Origin: Rhinopomastus cyanomelas
Lineage: Eukaryota; Chordata; Aves; Bucerotiformes; Rhinopomastidae
Assembly: GCA_013400115.1 (NCBI GenBank)
Contig: VXBP01007102.1
Location: 62,462-126,461, forward strand
Length of the DNA: 64,000 bases
Reading direction: 5' to 3'
This document shows positions 40,301 to 55,300 of this stretch, piece after piece. The notes beneath the pieces were generated by a model. It saw only the letters and a program-made list of their open reading frames with translations. It was not told the DNA's origin and ran no database searches. The stretch's first letter is position 1, and each line of letters starts with the position of its first letter. The position numbers and the translations under genes were made by a program.

Positions 40301-43300
40301 AATTCAGGCATGAAGATCTGCCTGCTGCTAGACATGAAAAAAGCCAAAAATCTTCAGAAAAACCCCACTCCTGTAATAGAGTGTCACTGGGAGAAATTGT
40401 TCCTTAGAACCAGTAAACAACCAGTGCTCACCTTCACAGCCCTCTGCAATTTCTCACTTCATCTACATTTCCTGCAAGTGCAAACCAGTCCTGCAAGCAG
40501 TGTGATGAGCACAGTGAACACAGTTCATTGTGCCACATCTAGCACCAGGAAACACTTCCAACTAACAAGGACAGTGACAAATGCTAACTAGACAAATCCT
40601 TCTCAGCATAGAATAAACTATGGCTGAGGAACAGAGCAGGGAGAACCGATGACTGACTGTCAATCCGCCTGTGGAGAAGCAGAGGAGCGGCCCAGTGCAA
40701 TTACATCTGTCACCTCACAGATAGGAAGAGAAAGACCAAAGACTGAGACAGCTAATGACACTATACTCTGCCATCTAAATGAAAAAGGATAACGAAGCAG
40801 AAGTACTCCTCAAGCAGATTAAGTCCAACTCTTAATTTAAACTTAAGTTTAACTCTTAACTCTCAAGCAGATTAAGTCCAGTAAGAGCACCTTCAGGTCA
40901 GACTCCAGCAGCTGCTCTGTTTGTGTGAGCTGCAAGATCAGCCACCTGAAGGCAAACTATTGACTGTGTCTCCTCCACCTCTACAGCTGCAAAAAAATGC
41001 CTCCAAATGATTCTTTCCAGAAGGACTAGTAAATAGGGTGCAGACATAGTAGCCGGGAGGCATCAGGCTCAAGGGTGACAATTACCTGCATGGCTTTTGG
41101 TAAAACATTTCTAGTCTCTGCTTCTTACTCCCTGGCTATTGAGATCAGATCCTTGCAAGTGAAGGATGCCTCTCACTGGGTATCATACCTTGAGTAATGA
41201 AAACAGGCTTGTGGGATCTACAGATTTAGACAAAGCATTATCTGTCTAATCAGCAGAACCAGCACTTTCTGGTTTCATCTTGTCACAAAAATGTAAACAG
41301 TTCCAAATCCTTGTGACTGAAAACAAACCAAATATATTAAAACCAGTTCTCCCCTTTCATGATGTGGGAGGGGAAACAAAGGAGTTTATAAAAATCAGGC
41401 TTCAACAACAGAATGTTTTATATGTGCTTCCTCATGTCTGTCATGGAAATGAAGACAAACATCTAATCGACCACGTTTGAAGGACTGGCATTTCCTTTAA
41501 GTGTAAACTGCATTACAGTTTCCTTCTAGCACCAACCAATCCAAGACAGCAAACTGTGCCAATGAAGATCCTCAGAACAGAGTAGAACAACTTCTGTTGC
41601 AGAGGGGTCCTGCCATGACTCAGCAGCCACCCGGGACAAGTCTCAATTTTAGAATTCCCTTCTACTTGTTGCAAAGAAAAGGCTCCAGTCATTGAGTGTT
41701 TGCCACATACCTGTTTCCCCTCCAAGCCTGGCTTTCCAGGGAACCCATCTAGGCCTCGTTCTCCCTAGAGAAGGAAGAGAAGGAACCATTGTAATTCAAG
41801 TCTGCAGCACTTAAGTCACCACGCTGCAAGACAGTTATGTTACCTGCTCCAAGAGTAAGGGATGAGGAGAGAAAATCAAGGCAGCCCTGCTGAGTAAATG
41901 GCTCAAGTCCCTACATCTGTACTACAAAACATTGCTGTAAGTCTCCATACAGTGAGGTGAACCAAATGTATTCAGAAGGAAGTTTTTATCCTCTCTAACT
42001 TTGCTGTTAGTCCTTGTCTGTCTGGAAAATTTAGCACCAGATAGCTGGGATATGAATTTAGAGACGAGAACGGTTGTGTGCCAGCTTCCACGTGGGATTC
42101 CTCCCTCTGCCTCTTGAGGTGGGCTCATGTAAGCTAAGACAAAGTGCACCAGAAGCACATCAGTGCAGCACAGCTCTTATGAAAATAACGAATCCACGAT
42201 CTAGCAGTAGCTCGTTTTTACCCAGTTAGGAGCACAGCTTTCATTTCTCACCTTTACTTTCCATAACCTGAGGGTACAATTAATCTATTCCTATGTCTTC
42301 AGAGTGGGACAGTGCACAAAGTCCATGGGCAATCTATTCCACTACTTCATTTTTAATAGCTGAAGATGCAGCTTTTTTCCCCATATTTAAACCTGACTTT
42401 TCCTTGCTAGTTTGGGACCACCTCCCACAGAGAACAGACAGTTCCTTTCACCTTGAAAACGGCCTTTCATGTTTTTGAAGCTGTACGAGCCTCTCCCTTC
42501 AAACTTCTCTAGACTAAACAGCCTCAACACTGCCAGCTCCATGAACACATTTCTCAGACCTCTGATCATTGTTGCTGCCCTCATTTGCGCATTGTCCAGT
42601 TTGTCCACATCTTCACTGTACCTAGGTGCCCTAAACAGGACAGCTGAGGCTAACTTTGAGCAGAAAGATTATTTCACATTTTATTCTTCTCTGTAAATCC
42701 CAGGACAGTGCTTACTTCATCCCAAGCTCCCTTTCTGCAGTACAGCTCCTGAATCAGTTGTTCCCAATCTGTTCTGGTGTGCAATATGTTGTCCTACAGC
42801 TATGAAATGTTCTGCAGCTGCCCCTCAATGTCAACTTCTGCTTTGAGGGATTATGTTTTCAAGATCAGTTGAGTTCTGACCCTGGCCTACATCACACTTC
42901 CACACTGATGCTTATCATGGTCTATATTTTATCATCTTTATCAAGAGATACAGGCAATGAATAGATCAATGACAAACTCATCCTAAACTTCGCTTCTCTA
43001 ACACAGATTGTGGCCTTTTTCCAGTCCATCCTCTTTGATTCAAAACTCTTCAAAACAGGGACTTTAACCTACTCTGTAAAATGCTTAAATCTCAGTAAAA
43101 TGAAACACGGAATTTGCCTGGATTCTGAGCACAGACCTAAATCTAAACTACCAAACACACATGAACAGTGCCACTGGAACATAAATGTGCACATAAAAAA
43201 CTGCCTGCAATCAAAAGGAGTGAGCCACTAATATCACTCTAATTTTTGTAATGCTGCATCCATTGTCATTCTGATCACTCTCCCTTTTCTGACCTCTGTT

Positions 43301-46300
43301 ATTGTCTGCAAGCCCATAGTTACAGCATTAGAATTAATTAGCTCTTTCTAAAAGCTACATTGATTCAGGAAGTCAGAAGTGCTTTTGCAAATCAATTTAT
43401 TTCTTTTTTCCCCTTCAGAAAACTAATCAGTCTTGTAACACAAATGTTCCTTTAAAATTATGTGTCCAAGGAATGAAGTTAAGAGACACCACACCTGATG
43501 GGAAAGAGGTGAAAGACATCACCAGACATCCCGCTCCACATTATTGGGGGGCAATAGTTTCCACATTAACCACTTCCTTTGCACTAACTGAATTTGAGAC
43601 TTTGGGTAAGCCACAGTCTGGCAGATTGATGGCAAAATGTGCAGCGTATTCTCAGGAGAATTTTTAACATCAACACACTGCAGCAACGAGTGCTTCACAC
43701 ATGTTGTTTTAGCTGCCAAAACAGAAAAGTGTCAATGTTCTCCCTGCTAGTAATGGGGGCTGGGAAAGGCCAATGTATTATTTATACAATTGTATGCAGT
43801 AAAGCTGTTTGAAAACGCTCCAAACAATTGTGCTTTCTGTTGTTCCCTCAGAAAAATCTGTCATAAATGTTTCTCATTTCTTTTTTCCATTCTTTGAAGA
43901 AGATATCTACAGAAAGAGGGTTTTTCCACAAGAAACAACAAACACAATAAAAGCTTTATTCCCACATTTTCGATTTATAGACTCCATCATCTCCTCCTGC
44001 ATTCTACTGTTCTTTCTGCTTTTCACCAGAACACAATGGTGAAAAGTCATAGAATCACAGAATGGTTTAGGTTGGAAAAGACCTTCAGGCTCATTGAGTC
44101 CAACCATTAACATAACAGTCCCAAGGTCACCACTAAAACATGTCCCTAAGCTTTAGATATACACAACTGTGAATCACGTCCAGGGATGGCAGCTCAACCC
44201 CCTCCCTGGGCAGCCTGGTCCAAGCTCTGATGACCCTTTCTATGAACAAGTTCTTCCTAATGTCCAGTCTAAACTTCCCCTCTGCAACTTGAGGCATTAG
44301 AAGCAACTAGGAAAATACCAGTTCCGCAGTGTTGTAGTTAGAAAGTGCAATGATTTGTTGGACACATGATTCCTTAAGGGTCTGCTGGGCCCTAGGAAAG
44401 ACTGAAGGAGAGCAAGCCCACTGCACAAAGGGATCGATCAGCAGCAGCAATCCAGCCCTGATGATGCCTTGTGTGAGCCCTCTGCCCATACACCACACAA
44501 GAATTTACAGAGTGGACACATGCTTATGCAGCAAAAGCAATGTTCCACACCACGCTGAACTGCTCCGAACCATGTATGAACATGGTAGATATCACATACG
44601 TACCCAGCTTACATTAGCAGGGAAGTACATCATGTGTATCTCTGCAGAGTCTGTTCTGGATTCTGCAGAAAGAACACTGGATGCAAAAGGACATGAGATA
44701 CGATTCTTATTGTGCAGTGGCTTCCCTAAGAAGTTAGGCTGAAATTCCTTCCCGTGCTGGTGCTCAGGCACTGGAACAGGTTGCTCAGATAAGTCATGGC
44801 TGCTCCATCCCTGGCAATCTTCAAAGCCAGGTTGCTTGGGGCTCTGGACAATCTGGTCTGGTGGAAGGTGTCCCTGCCCATGGCAGGGAGTTGGATCTTT
44901 AAGGCCTCTTCCAACCCAAACCATTCTCTGATTCAATGATTCTAAAGTGTAGGGATTGTCCAATCCAGTAGCATCAGCTATCTCAGTAGAAAGCTTCAAT
45001 GTTTAGATCTGAGATCCCAGGATACAAGAAATACAGCAGCAGGATGTTATGGGATATGTAGCTTTTGTTTGATACTAGGGTGCAGATTTGATAAAGCAGT
45101 GCTCAGTTCATGGGCTAGTAGTCTCCTCTGATAAAATGAGCACTTCTTTGCAGGCACAAAGAACCACAGGTTGCGTAGGCGTCAGCGTTCAAGTTACAGA
45201 CTGAGGAGCAGACAAGGAAATATTTGGCCTGTCGAATTCACACCCACAGCTTTCACAGTAGCACTGACTGGGAGAAGCTGAAGCGCTGGCAGTGAGTGCT
45301 TCACGACCATCATTAAAGTCTTGGACAAGCCAAAGTACAATTGTTGTAGCAGAGATTTGGCCACTCCAGGAAACAAAAAAGGATAATAACCGGGAGCTGT
45401 AACTGTGCAGATCCTTTTAACAAGCAAAGCCCAGTCCGTTTCTTCTCTACTTTCATCTTCCTCTAGCTTAGTCAGCTGCCTGCCCACACACTGCTCCAGC
45501 TTCCTCTCCCATCACGGTGATGTCAGAAAGATGGATTTTCTTCCGGGAACCAAATATTCCAGCAGATTAGACAACCTCGCCTCCGGAAAGGCAGCAGAGG
45601 CGCTGGCTAGACACAGCACGCTGAGCTAGCCCAGCAAAGGGCTGAGGCAAAAGCTTGAGGAAGATAAAGTGCGACCCAGGCTTTCGCCCTAGCTGAAGCA
45701 GCAAGGACAGATAATACAAAACATCTTCTGGATATTTTCATCATGAACAATAAAATAGACTCTGGGAACACAGAATCATAGAATCACTACAGATTGGAAG
45801 GGACCTCGAAAGATCATCTAGTCCAATCCCTCCACAACAGCAGGATCACCTAGACCAAGTCGCACAGGAACACATCCAGGCGGGTCTTGAACATCTCCAG
45901 TGAAGGAGACTCCACAACCTCCCTGGGCAACCTGTTCCAGTGCTCTGTCACCCTCACTGTGAAGAAGTTCCTTCTCAGGTTGATGTGGAACCTTCTATGT
46001 TCCAGCATACAACCATTGTCCCTCGTCCTATCACTACATGACACCGAGAACAGCCCAGCTCCATCCTCCTGACACCCATCCCTCAAATATTTGTAGACAT
46101 TAATGAGGTCAGCCCTCAGTCTCCTCTTCTCCAAGCTCAAGAGACCCAGCTCCCTCAGCCTCTCCTTGTAAGGGAGGTGCTCCACCTCCTTCATCATCTT
46201 TGTCGCCCTACGCTGGCCCCTCTCCAGAAGCTCCACATCCCTCTTGAACTGAGGAGCCCAGAACTGGACACAATACTCCAGGTGTGGTCTCACCAGACAC

Positions 46301-49300
46301 CTTAACACATGGTAATGCAAAACACAGTATCTCACACTAAGGGTCTGGGGATCACTTTTCCCAGCAGGGAAAAACTTGATGTAAATCTGAGTTTCTTCTC
46401 CAGAAGGAGATGGAGTGCTTGTCAGGGCAGAGGCCAGTACCAAGCAGGGGCAGCAAAATGTATTTTGGGGGCATTTCTAGGGAACCTCAAGTACCATCTC
46501 ACAGGTCTGCAGGAGAGGTGTGGGCATGTCGAAGGTGTTTCCCAACATGATGAGCAACACAAGTACCTTGCATCCACCCAGCTCTCCTTTTAAATGCTTC
46601 TTCCAGATATAACAGCCATTTGACTTTTTAGTGAGACATGAATGTGATTCAGATCCCAGAGAGTCCTGTGTTATGTAATACATCTATTCACAGACAAAAA
46701 AGACCAGAGAACTGTGAAGACCACCACTGGGATGAAGGTTTTAACAGAGAAACTATCTGATACTCATACCTAACCAATGGCAGAGAGATGGGGAAATTCT
46801 GGAAGTAGCTGGTAGTCATTCACAGGTCTCAGGTGGTGTACACTGTGTGGACAGCCTGCTACATCTCCTCAGAAGCACCCCTTCACCCCAGCCCTCTTCT
46901 CTCTCTCCCATCCCTAGCTATATACAGACAAGAAGTCCCTAAACATGTGCTTAGTAGACAGCAGAGATCCCTCCTGCACTCCCTTGGGAGCCCATTCCCA
47001 GATGACACAGGGACATCTGGCACAGTGAGGAAATTCCATTAGCAGTCACCCTCCATCGTTGCTGGTCTTGCAGCCCACCCTGTCTTGTCCTCACATGCAA
47101 CAGAAATACCTTGTCTCCTCGTGTTCCCTTTTCTCCTCTTTCTCCTTGCAGACCCTAAAAAGAAAGAGATTATTAAGCTCAGTCCAAGTAGGAGCATAGT
47201 TACCTTCTCTAATTATTCACCAAAGCACTGTGGATGTCTGCACAACAATTCAAGTGAACCTCAAGGATGTTTTCTGTGTTGCCAGTCCTCAGATCTGGCC
47301 ACAAGCACGGTCTAAACAGACTCACAGAGCAGGGATGACCTGCAGTTCTCAAGATCATCTGTAATATTATATTGCCCGCAGACACATGACCCTCCTGCCA
47401 AGAGCAGTGTGGAGGGACAGGGAACTCACCACAGCTGCAGATGGTCTGGAAAACCACCAATGCTCTGCATTTTTCATGTTGCTCATAAACAAAGAGGACT
47501 TAGGTAGAGAATAATACTGATGGAAAAACCTATTGCATAAACAAACAAGAATGCCCATTCCTGGTGGGGTTGGAAGCAGCAGCTACGCAGACATCAGATG
47601 CCTCCAAACACTGGCAAATGCTAGATAATCCCTGTCCTGGAGGCCCAATAACATTTTTGTACTTTGAATCCAACGCCAATGCTCACCTGGACTGCACAAT
47701 TTAAGTCCTCCTAGGTACATCAGAACCATTTGCTGAGGCTTCGTTCGAGAAAAGTCAGCAATGGGTAGGAACAGACTCCACCTTCCCTTGGCATGGGAAG
47801 TACCTTGTACTTCACTTTTATCAAAGCAACTAAGCAGCCTACTAATGGCTACAGGCAGAAGAATATGCTCAGTCAGTAGCAGAGATCAGTGCAAAGCTTG
47901 AAATGCTTCCTGTTCTAATAATGCATTTTTATTTAAACTTCAACCTACCTTACAGCATAGAGGAGGCTTACACCCAGGCTAACAAGAACTACATATCTGG
48001 GCTTATTCTGGCCTCTATGATGAATTAAATAATTAATATCTTCAGAGTTCAGGCCATGGTAAGCAAACTGTGTATAGCCATGTCCATCTCTAACAATCCA
48101 AACTGAGCCTGCACTGCTTTCCAGGTTGAGTGGTTTGCTTCTCACACAAAGAGGTGACTCAAAAGCAAGAAGCATGTGTCCTTAGAGCTTTGTCCATTGA
48201 TCTTATTAACAGTGCAAGAGTCTATAACCCCTCATCTCCAAACCCAGTATAAACCAACGTTAGACTAGCCAGGGAAACAGCATGCTCTTGGGCAAAGCCA
48301 AAGGTGCCCAAGTTCTTTTGAACACACTGTGCCTCTTCGTGGCCATGTACAGCAGATCTTCCAGCAGCACAGGGAAATCTTCCAGTATGTGAGCACATCT
48401 GGAATGCCAGTAAAGCACACTGATGTACAGCTGGGTCATTAAACCTCAGAAAATTAGTCTTCACAACACCAGCTTAAAGGCTGCCTCCAGAATTACCACA
48501 GAGAGACCACAGGACAGACATGCTAACCTGACAGCTGATTTGCTTGGGTCTTGCTATTGGTTCGTTGGAGGCAGGTTTGTCCCCTGGGCACAATGGCTAT
48601 TCCCCAGCAGTTTGGAAAATTTGATTGGAAAGGTGATACTCTTGGTTGGTGTTATGATGAACTTTTCAAGCGCCATATAAATGATGCATCAACACAGACC
48701 AAAGCAATTGCTTTGGGAGCATCACAAAATCACCAGCTGTTATCTTGGTAATCAAGCAATTCCAGCTGTCATCTCTCTACTGGCTACGGGTCTGTTCTCC
48801 TTTAGAAAAGTCAGAAGCAACTCTAGGAAGTCAGGAAAATGTCACTATGTGGACATAACGCAGTTAAGTGGTCAGACATAGCCTAATACTTTTAATAAAA
48901 AAACAACCCCAAACAAATCAAAACCCAACCCCCCCCACAAGTGGACAGAACGCCTGAAAAAGTACAGAAAGTTTCTAGAGCACTAAATTATAGCAAGAGT
49001 CATGACTTACTGGGGCACCTACGTAGCCTTTAATCCCTGGAAGACCTGGTTTACCCTCGGACCCCTGGCAAAACACAGACATACAGTAAAACACCAGAAA
49101 CTGTTTGACATAGAAGACCAAGAATAAAATCCGTTGTTCAGAACAGTAAGTTTCACTCTTGGGCTCATAGTGGGCTATTGAGGCTTCTCGACTGTCTCAG
49201 CACTAATACACAGAGTGCTACTTGACTTCCCAGCTACTTACCCAAAGTGACATCCCAACATTTGCTTCTGTCCTCAGCACTCAGAGATGAACAGAGTTTT

Positions 49301-52300
49301 ATCCCTCTACTTTCAGTTTTGTCCTACAAAGGCAAGCTCTGCCACACAAGCTCCTCTGCAGGTTATTACAGAAGTTTTGGCAACGTCACTTGTTGCCTTC
49401 CTGTTTGTGCAGACCTCTGTCCTCGCTCCTCAACACAGTGTTGGTGGAACGTAGCACAGGGCACACACTGCTGCAAACACTGCAGTAAAGGCTACCTCCC
49501 AGCATAAAAGAAGACTTCAAAATGTTATGTGTTTTGAAGTGTAAATTAAAAGGAACAGTCAGAACTATATTCTTCATTGTTTGTTTTCAGTGTAATTGGA
49601 AGAAGTGCAAAAGGATCAAGTACATTCAGCAGTGCTTCAGCTGGTTGCACAGTGACTCTCTCCTCAGAGAAGGTGGGCTGAAGTGGACAACACTGTCACT
49701 GTGTGCTTCTGTGTCTTGCAGTAACGCCTGCAAGTGTTCTGGATCCACAGCTGAACAGGCTCAGCCCTCAGAGCCACCCTATGGAGACAGCCCAGGTCTG
49801 ACCATGAGAGATGTTTTGGCACCTTATATCACTTGTTTGATTATGTTCTTACTTATGTCACTCTCCTCCATCCTCCCTATCTCATCCTGGTTTGAGTGGC
49901 TGCAGTGGATACATTTCAAACAGATTAAAATTTTATTTTCACACTGTTGCTGCATCCCATATTAATTACAAAAATGCAAGATGTGTTTATAATTAACTAT
50001 TAGCAATTCTGAGTCCTCATGCAAGCACTGGTCATGTCACACCACTGTTTACTCCCGCCTTAACCCAAATGACAATCCCAGTGGGAGCAGTCTTTAAGCA
50101 CAGACCTGGCAGGCTGAGTGGACTGTACTTGCCTAGCGTTTCATCACCCCTTTAAGGAATTCACTGCCAGAGAGGCCGTGACTCGTTAAAGCAGGTGCAG
50201 CTGTGCCCCGAAGTGAGTGAGCCCAGCTCTAACACAGCTGAACCTTTGTAAAGTACGGAAGGACACTACACAGCAAGCTCGGGGTGGAGGCAGAGGAGAT
50301 TTACTAGCAGGTCAACAAGAGCTGGTTTTAAGCACGAGCAAAATGGTTCTGAGGTCTCTACATCATCAGGCACCTGAAGACAATTTCAAAGCCAGGAAGA
50401 GGTGCAAGTCCTCTAAGGCAGATGGCAACAGGCACATGGTTGAATCTCTCTCTTCAGCCTGCAGAATAATATCACTCCCCAAGTCTAGGCAAAACCTCTA
50501 TAGAAATACAGGCTTGCTCCAAGTTGTCCAAATAAACAAAGTCCAGCTCAGCACTATTAACAAAACATGGTTATAACACGCAGCAAAAGTTAGAGCGAGA
50601 GACACTGGGTTTGTCTGGACTATAAGACTTGTTGATCCCACTCAAGGCTGCTGCTGAGATCATGTCTGCTAAACCAGAGGAATGTGAGACCTTCGACAGC
50701 TGCAGCAAATGAGAAAAATTTGTCATCACAGAACTCTTACCTAATACTTCATATTTCAAAGGCTTGTTTTTCTCCTCTCTCCTTCTGTTTTTCTTATCAA
50801 GTGCAGATAACTGTCAGTTCAGGTGGGAATGCTACAGCAATGTCAGTGTCATTGCACTGACAGCCAAAAATCTCTTTAAGCTTTTATTAAACATAGTGGA
50901 GAAAACTCAAGCTTTGGTTCACTGCTATAATCCCATACTATGAGGGACCTGAGTTATGGCCTTTCATCTCTGGACTCACCCCATTCAAATTAACCTGCCA
51001 GGTCCCATATGGGGAGCTTCCTCCATTGACCAGTAGATATTTCTTGCCACATCTCAGACCACTACAGTGTATTCTGTAACCATAAGCTCCACATCCAATT
51101 AGCAAAAGGCTGACTTTGAGGGCTGTTCTTTGCTTCTGCTGGTTCACAGCCAGCAAGATCAGACACACTTCTTGTTGAGTAATGAAGCTTACCCATACAA
51201 CTTGGATGAAAAAGAAAAAAATAAGCAAAACCAACACCAACCCATGCCCATATATTTTTAGAATGAAGACACTGAACTAGGAACAAACTCCCCTGGAGAC
51301 TTCACTGAGCAGCAGAAGCAGTAAAAGCAGGGATGACATAGTGAGGCCATTTCATTCCTGTAACCCATGCATGTACCCTAATGGGCTCATCATCCATTAC
51401 AGTACCTCTGTGGATTAAAGAGCCCTTACCTATGCTACTGGAATCTTCCCACAATTAATGAGCTGTGTAAAAGCTGCAAAGCACCTCCTTGAAGGAAAAT
51501 GTTGGCAATCCCCACTAAGGTATGAAGGATTTCCAATCCTTTTTGAGTAAAGAGGGGGCTGAATTTCTTGGGCTGCACATACAGCTGATGAGTGTGCACT
51601 GCACTTGCCTGGCTCAAAGTAAATGAAGAGGGATTGAGGTGAGAAGGACCAAGAAAAACCAAAGAGAGAAAGTGCAAAGTAGCTTTCCATAGAGCATGGG
51701 GTAGAATCCAGAGCCACTGTACTGATGCTGATGATTTTAAATAGAAGTAAGTGATCTGGCAAAAAGCAATCATAAAACCAGTATCTGGAGAGTTGACCTT
51801 TCTGATTGCTCTGTCTCCACCCATCTCTACACACCCCGTTCCACACCAGTGAGGTGGTTGGGCTTTACACTAAAGGAGTGTGGAATCATATTTTAGATTT
51901 TAAAGCCTTGTCAGCCAAGTCAGGATTGTTTCTTAAAATAGCTCAAGCCAGAATCCAGCTCAAGGACACTGCATACAGCCAGCACACCCACTGAAGTAAA
52001 TAAAAGTGACTGTGAAAGCACATGATGGTTTTGTATTTAACCAGTGCAGCTGAGAGGCTGGAGTTAGCCAAGCTCACTGCTGCCCGGTGCGCACTGGGTA
52101 CTGCTCAACCGGATGGATGGCTTTAGGTCCTGCGGCAAGAGTCCTGCCCTGTCCATAGTGCTGAAGGTCTGCTCTGCATTGCCTGATGATCCTCAGTGGA
52201 CTATGGACCATTTTCCAGGATCAGGTCCTTCTGGAGATAGCTGTAGATGCCCCAGTCTAGCTTGGCTTGAAAAAGCTGTGCAAAGCAAGAATGAGGAACT

Positions 52301-55300
52301 TCATACCAAGAGGAGCATCATACAGCCTACTGGTTGTAATTCCACTACAGGAAACATGAGAACAGAGAGAAAATATGTACGTACCTATTTATTTATAAGA
52401 TAGGATTGTTAGCGGGCATTTGTGGGTGAAAATTCCAGTTAATTTGATCCACTCTCAAATCCCATTGAAGGGCAAAATGATATCCAGAGTGTCTTCACTC
52501 AGCTCAGCCCTGCTTCACAGCTCTCACTTATCCCCTGCTGAACATGCTGCCATGCAGCTCCACAATCAACCCCTTTGTGTTGCTGCAGGCAATATGTCTC
52601 CCACAGAGAACTGTAGGATGGCTGCCAAGTTTATCCACAAAAACACCAACAGTTCCAATACTCTCCTGATGAGACTTTAGGAACTGAAGAACACTCCCCT
52701 CTGTGAAGAGAACAGATACTTTGGAGAAAGCTGCTCTTCATAGCTGAGGAACCCAGAAGGACTCACATACATGAACTGCTGCAGAATCCTCTCACATTGA
52801 GCCAAGTGCCAGTCAGGACTACGTCTGGAAATGTGTCAGCTACTTAACTCCTATTAAAGGCATCAGTGTACTCAGTGGGGGGTTCAGGTAACCAGATAAG
52901 GCCCTTCCAGAAAGATCTGATCCTTGGAGCTCTTTGCTTGTACAGGAGCAGAACTGGGTAAAATTAATTCAGGCAATCAATCTGTTTTCCTTGTAGCATC
53001 TTTCATAGGTTGAGCTGAACTTTCTGTGTGTGATGCTCCCCCACCAAAACCTGCCAATCTAGTGCACCATCTTGTGTTATAGCTATGAGACTGAAAAGAA
53101 CTGCTATGCAGTTATGCCCTCAGTAACCAGGGAACAAACCAAGAATAGCTGAGACTTGGAAAGGAGGGTAAAGAATAGCTCATGAGAAGGGTTTCAAAAC
53201 GTAAGCACAGTTCTGTCATTCATCTGTTTCATGAGATCCCCGTTCAGAAGCTACTTTTTTGAATCAAGCCCCATGGTATAAGCATAGGCTCAAGTTCTGA
53301 ATCACTTTGCCTGTGTCTATAGGTTTAAACCAAACATAAAAACATCCAGACTAGGATCTCTCAGAGGTTTTTTGCCTCCTAGTCATAGAGTAGGCATAAT
53401 AATTCTCACCAGCACCCTTGTAAGAGTTGGGAAGGCTTACAGAAGACAACCAAGCAAGGCTTATACGCTCCAAAACATGTTCCCTTCACCTTCTCCATCT
53501 GTGCAGTTGATTGAATAAAGGTATTTCTTCTTTTTCCATACATTGCCAAGTTGCTGATACCTTAGCGAAGCCCTGATGGAAATGATCAATTTGACTTTCT
53601 TCTTTAACCAGGTAGAGTATTGAAATTCACAAATAAAAACAAATAATTCAAGTGATCCACAGATCCACAAAATCAGTGATAAAACACCCAAACCTATCCC
53701 TGGAAATCTTACCTTTGGACCAGGTGGCCCAGGCAGTCCAAATGCTCCTGGACGTCCTGGTTCACCCTGCAAGTTACAGTAATATCAGTGTTAAATGCTA
53801 ATCTTCCATCTATGAAGGCTTGGATGGCTCAGAACAGTTCTACATGCAGGCTTAAAATGGAAGCTCTGTCCAGTATTTACAGCCCTGAGTACCACTATCC
53901 AGAGACTTGAATGCTTACTGTGAGCTTTCTTTACAAGAATGAAAGCAGAAAGAGACAAACCCTGAAGCAGCTATTAATCTCTTCTTCAAACAACCACCTA
54001 AGAAGCAAGAATTGAGTTTCCTTGATTGTGAAGAACTCGTGCCAACTACAGGCTACAGTTACAGGTTTCCTGGAGATAAGGTAATAAGTTTAATCTTGCA
54101 TAGTCACCTTGAAGCACAGCAGACATCCCTATAAGAAATTCTGCAAGTTCAAGTACATCACTGGCCAATCCCAGAACACGCTACGTATGATGTGTTGTAG
54201 TTGTACAATTTCTGGGAGCTGTGTTGCAAAATTGCCAGTTTTTCTGCCATGGGATGGGGGGGGGGAAAGAGCTTTACTGCTGTGTACCACTGCTTTTATT
54301 ACGCCTGACCGGCCAAACAGCCCTTTCCCCAGTTCCTCCAGTCACCACCAAACAGATGCCATAAAGGGACACTGAATGAGATGATAAAGGCCCATCATTG
54401 AGATGAAGGCAATTCAAAGAGATGGTCAAAGTGAGGAAAAGCTCTGAAGCACGCATATTAGATTCTGGCAAATGTGTTTATTTCTTTATGAATCAAGTGT
54501 AAGTCCTCCTAAAAGCTTGGTATGCTTCACACATCTTGGACCTAACCCTGCTCTTCTTCCTTTGGTGTCTGGAGCTTCTCTTCGCTTGTACCAGTGCATA
54601 GCAGGAATTCATCTCCTTGCTTCTGTGACCAACACATCTATTTCTTTCACCCCTGTGGGCTGTGCAAGTACAGGATAGTTCCCCGCATCCCTGCCACCTC
54701 CACTAGCTGATGACTCTTTGCCAGTCTTCAAACAAATGGCCAGGCTCTACAGCTATTAACCAACAGCAGCACAGACAGAAGCTGGTCCCAAACCACAGGC
54801 TGCCACGATGCCCACTTTCCCATCTTAATGACTGGTAACAGAGCTGCCCCGGGAGCCTCTCGGGATGGCTGATCCATAGGACTCCTGTCATCGCTGCAGA
54901 TGTGTGAGGGAGAGTGCTGGGGCTATTAACCTCCTGCTGTTTATTTCTGCCTCTCCTAAAACAGCCGTACAAATCCCCACAACACGTTCCACTCAATACA
55001 GATTGATTTCCACCGACTCCCTTACACTGAAAGGCAAGGATTACAGGGGAGGAACAAAAAGGCTTACGGCTTCTCCTTTTGCTCCATCCTTCCCAGGAGG
55101 ACCAGGTGAGCCCAGGGACCCCTGTAACAACAACAGAATTATCATCAACACAATACTACCACCCGCTGCAAGTGCATGGAGATGAGTAATGCATTAAAAC
55201 TAGAATAAGGGATGAGGAGAATCATTTCAACACAAATGTTTATTATTTACAGTCTCTCGAGGACCTGCTGCTGCCATTAACACACCATGGCCAGCTGATG

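Larger units (their letters stand above)
41765..47109 (-). other. Intron between W5 and W6
   Basis: 5.3 kb intron with an ancient LINE relic (42400), CR1 copies at 44049, 44733 and 45768. 42961-44048 and 46305-47109 show nothing I recognise. Confidence 0.7.

Noticed and set aside
44049..44943. Oppositely oriented CR1 copies as one large inverted repeat or foldback element
   Set aside because: The two copies are of different groups and lengths and diverged; they look like independent insertions.
45850..46443. 197-codon minus-strand reading frame that looks like a gene
   Set aside because: From about residue 50 on it is the C-terminus of CR1 ORF2; the first part is read-through into flanking intron.
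51430..51846. Two overlapping minus-strand reading frames of 129-138 codons
   Set aside because: No recognisable domain, no codon pattern, no splice or start context; overlapping frames of this length occur by chance in 64 kb.
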